NCBI GenBank assembly: GCA_040902655.1
Contig: JBBDWV010000056.1
Span: 1-64,000 of the forward strand
Direction: 5' to 3'
Length of the DNA stretch: 64,000 nt
DNA from: Mycobacteriales bacterium
GTDB taxonomy: Bacteria > Actinomycetota > Actinomycetes > Mycobacteriales > SCTD01
In this document: one piece after another, positions 62,940 to 64,000 of the stretch
Numbering within the stretch: position 1 is the first letter of the stretch
Layout: each line of letters starts with the position of its first letter
The notes under the pieces: model-generated
Seen by the model: the letters and a program-made list of their open reading frames with translations, nothing else
The model's database searches: none
Told to the model about the DNA's origin: nothing
Position numbers and translations under genes: made by a program

Positions 62940-63202
62940 GCCCGCGCCTTCCGTCCGAACTGCCCACACTTCGACGCCGGGCAAGGTATCGGCTCGACGT
63001 CCCGTGCGCACCAGGCTGTGGACAACTCCCCCGCGCCCGCGCAGCCTTGTGCCGGGAACGCCTGTGCCGCTCGACGGTGTCCGTGACCGGCCGCTGCCGC
63101 CCCCTGCCGGAGCGCCATCGTCCCGGCGCAAGTGTCGGCAACCCGAGCCGATCGCATTCGGGCAATCTGCCGGCGGCGACGTCGTACACCGACCGCACGG
63201 CC
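62940..63202. other. Intergenic region upstream of tadA
   Basis: No gene was recognised between the tadA start and the decayed antitoxin. The promoter of the tad operon should be here, but I could not identify -35 and -10 elements with confidence. Confidence 0.5.
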
Positions 63203-63332
63203 GTGAGCGCCGAGTTGGCTGCGCGCCGCGCTGACCGGGCGCTGCCTCCAGGAGTACCTGCGGTCCCGGCTGGTCGAGTCCGCCGACACACCCAAGCCGG
63301 AAGTGGTGCCAGGAATCGAGCTCACAAGATGA
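63203..63332 (+). pseudogene. Decayed VapB-type antitoxin gene
   Basis: Residual similarity to the vapB gene at 63559: SAELAAR in one frame (from 63206), then after a two-base loss ALTGRCLQEYLRSRLVESAD (from 63228) to a TGA at 63330-63332. The intact gene reads TSAELAARAALTGRSLQEYL. The N-terminal strand is not recognisable. No toxin gene follows before the intact pair. Confidence 0.75.
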
Positions 63333-63558
63333 TGTCGGGCGCCCATCCCCGGCGCGTACGTCGCCCTTCGCGCGGAATCGCCGTGGTCGCGTCGCGGGCC
63401 GCTGCCGGAACCGCGGCGGCCCGGCGACGAGCTGACATCGCTCGCCGTGGCGCGCTGCCCTGCTCGCCACGCGCAGGGAGTCGCGCTTCGCAGGCGCGGG
63501 CGCAACGCTGACACGGTGCACCCTTGCGTTTCGGTGCTTGTCGCAGCAGAATGCCATC

Positions 63559-63795
63559 ATGGCGAAGTCGATCACTATCCGGGACGTGCCCGACGAGACC
63601 AGCGCCGAGCTGGCCGCCCGGGCAGCGCTGACCGGCCGCTCGCTCCAGGAGTACCTGCGGATGCGCTTGGTCGAACTGGCGGACAGTCCCGACGCTGAGG
63701 TCTGGCTGTCCAGGGTCCGAGCCCGCAAGGCGGCAACCGGCGGGTCGATCAGCACGGATCGCGTTCTGGCCCATCGCGACGCGGACCGCCGTTGA
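63559..63795 (+). CDS. VapB-like ribbon-helix-helix antitoxin
   Basis: A 78-residue protein: MAKSITIRDVPDETSAELAA, ALTGRSLQEYLRMRLVELA, giving a FitA/VapB-type ribbon-helix-helix domain and a C-terminal toxin-binding tail. It overlaps the toxin start (TTGA). Antitoxin usually represses its own operon. The Shine-Dalgarno is weak. Confidence 0.85.
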   Translation: MAKSITIRDVPDETSAELAARAALTGRSLQEYLRMRLVELADSPDAEVWLSRVRARKAATGGSISTDRVLAHRDADRR

Positions 63796-64000
63796 CGGTC
63801 GTCGTCGACGCCTCTGTCGTGGCCGCTGCGCTGCTGGACACCGGCCCGACAGGGACGTGGGCAGAGCAGCTGCTCACCGCCGGACCGCTGGCCGCCCCGC
63901 ACCTCATGCCCGTCGAGGTCGCGAACGTGCTGCGCCGATCGATCTTGTCCGCCGACATCACCGCCGACACCGCGTCGCTGGCCCACGAAGACCTGCTCGC
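63792..64000 (+). CDS. VapC-like PIN-domain toxin (partial, runs off the window)
   Basis: Begins at TTG 63792 in a TTGA overlap with the antitoxin stop. Visible residues TVVVDASVVAAALLDTGPTG and LMPVEVANVLRRSILSADI carry the first Asp and the first Glu of the PIN RNase site. VapC toxins cleave RNA when freed from VapB. The C-terminal Asp residues lie beyond the window. Confidence 0.85.
   Translation, partial: MTVVVDASVVAAALLDTGPTGTWAEQLLTAGPLAAPHLMPVEVANVLRRSILSADITADTASLAHEDLL

Noticed and set aside
62936-63514. Open frame on the minus strand upstream of tadA
   Set aside because: No family features, Arg-rich low-complexity sequence, and it overlaps the vapB remnant on the other strand.

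Overview
The window is about 70% GC with dense coding on both strands, many GTG starts, and very little non-coding DNA. It carries several hallmarks of Actinomycetota: a CysM/CysO/Mec+ cysteine pathway next to clpS and a DUF2017 gene, an AfsR-like BTAD regulator, DUF3618, prfB-ftsE-ftsX-M23 peptidase-smpB-ssrA, and a Tad pilus locus. The tmRNA tag (AKKSSADTSPRAYALAS) also fits a high-GC actinobacterium. I infer a soil- or surface-type actinobacterium, possibly a Frankia/Geodermatophilus-like lineage, but no rRNA is present to settle this.

Layout. 1-4.4 kb: accessory region with an excisionase-like HTH gene, an unknown coiled-coil protein and a TOTE-type primase-helicase interrupted by a frameshift. 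4.4-13 kb: a 60-aa acidic protein, DoxX, then an AhpD-like protein, a radical SAM enzyme and a methyltransferase in tight order, a small CxxC protein, a VOC protein, a complete NMT1/TauABC-type importer, and a MerR regulator whose reading frame continues into a Cys-rich GCGCGC-repeat peptide that has its own strong ribosome binding site. 13-17 kb: a receiver-like protein, DUF3618 and a Mn/Zn-type ABC importer. 17-24 kb: a BTAD-ATPase regulator, a secreted protein, modABC with a separate HTH-TOBE protein, and tRNA-Leu(UAG). 24-29.5 kb: UDP-glucuronate decarboxylase interrupted by an intein, two glycosyltransferases and a methyltransferase. 29.5-37.6 kb: housekeeping block rdgB-rph-MBL hydrolase-murI, a GGDEF-EAL protein, then cysM-cysO-mec-DUF2017-clpS. 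37.7-47.2 kb: a secreted protein, then an oligopeptide-type ABC importer split over two convergent operons, one of which also encodes an FmdE-family protein and a methyltransferase, plus a MetX-like alpha/beta hydrolase. 47.5-58.3 kb: ssrA, a second GGDEF-EAL protein, an amidohydrolase, smpB, M23 peptidase, ftsX, ftsE, a methyltransferase, a BNR-repeat protein and prfB. 58.3-63 kb: tad pilus genes. The end holds a decayed vapB followed by an intact vapB and the start of vapC.

How the genes work together. The ssrA/smpB pair gives trans-translation. FtsEX together with the adjacent M23 coiled-coil hydrolase is the usual divisome-controlled peptidoglycan hydrolysis unit. CysO carries sulfur as a C-terminal thiocarboxylate, CysM adds it to O-phosphoserine, and Mec+ releases cysteine. 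ModABC takes up molybdate. Two further importers have no identified ligand: the NMT1-type system near the radical SAM genes and the Opp-type system with FmdE.

The most unusual items are the MerR/Cys-rich nested gene, the intein in UDP-glucuronate decarboxylase, the CysO tail extended by an in-frame 27-bp duplication that keeps Gly-Gly at the end, a 77-bp palindromic element present at two places 33 kb apart, a 23-bp perfect inverted repeat, the FmdE-associated split transporter, and the frameshifted TOTE protein. No CRISPR array, rRNA operon or intact insertion sequence was seen.
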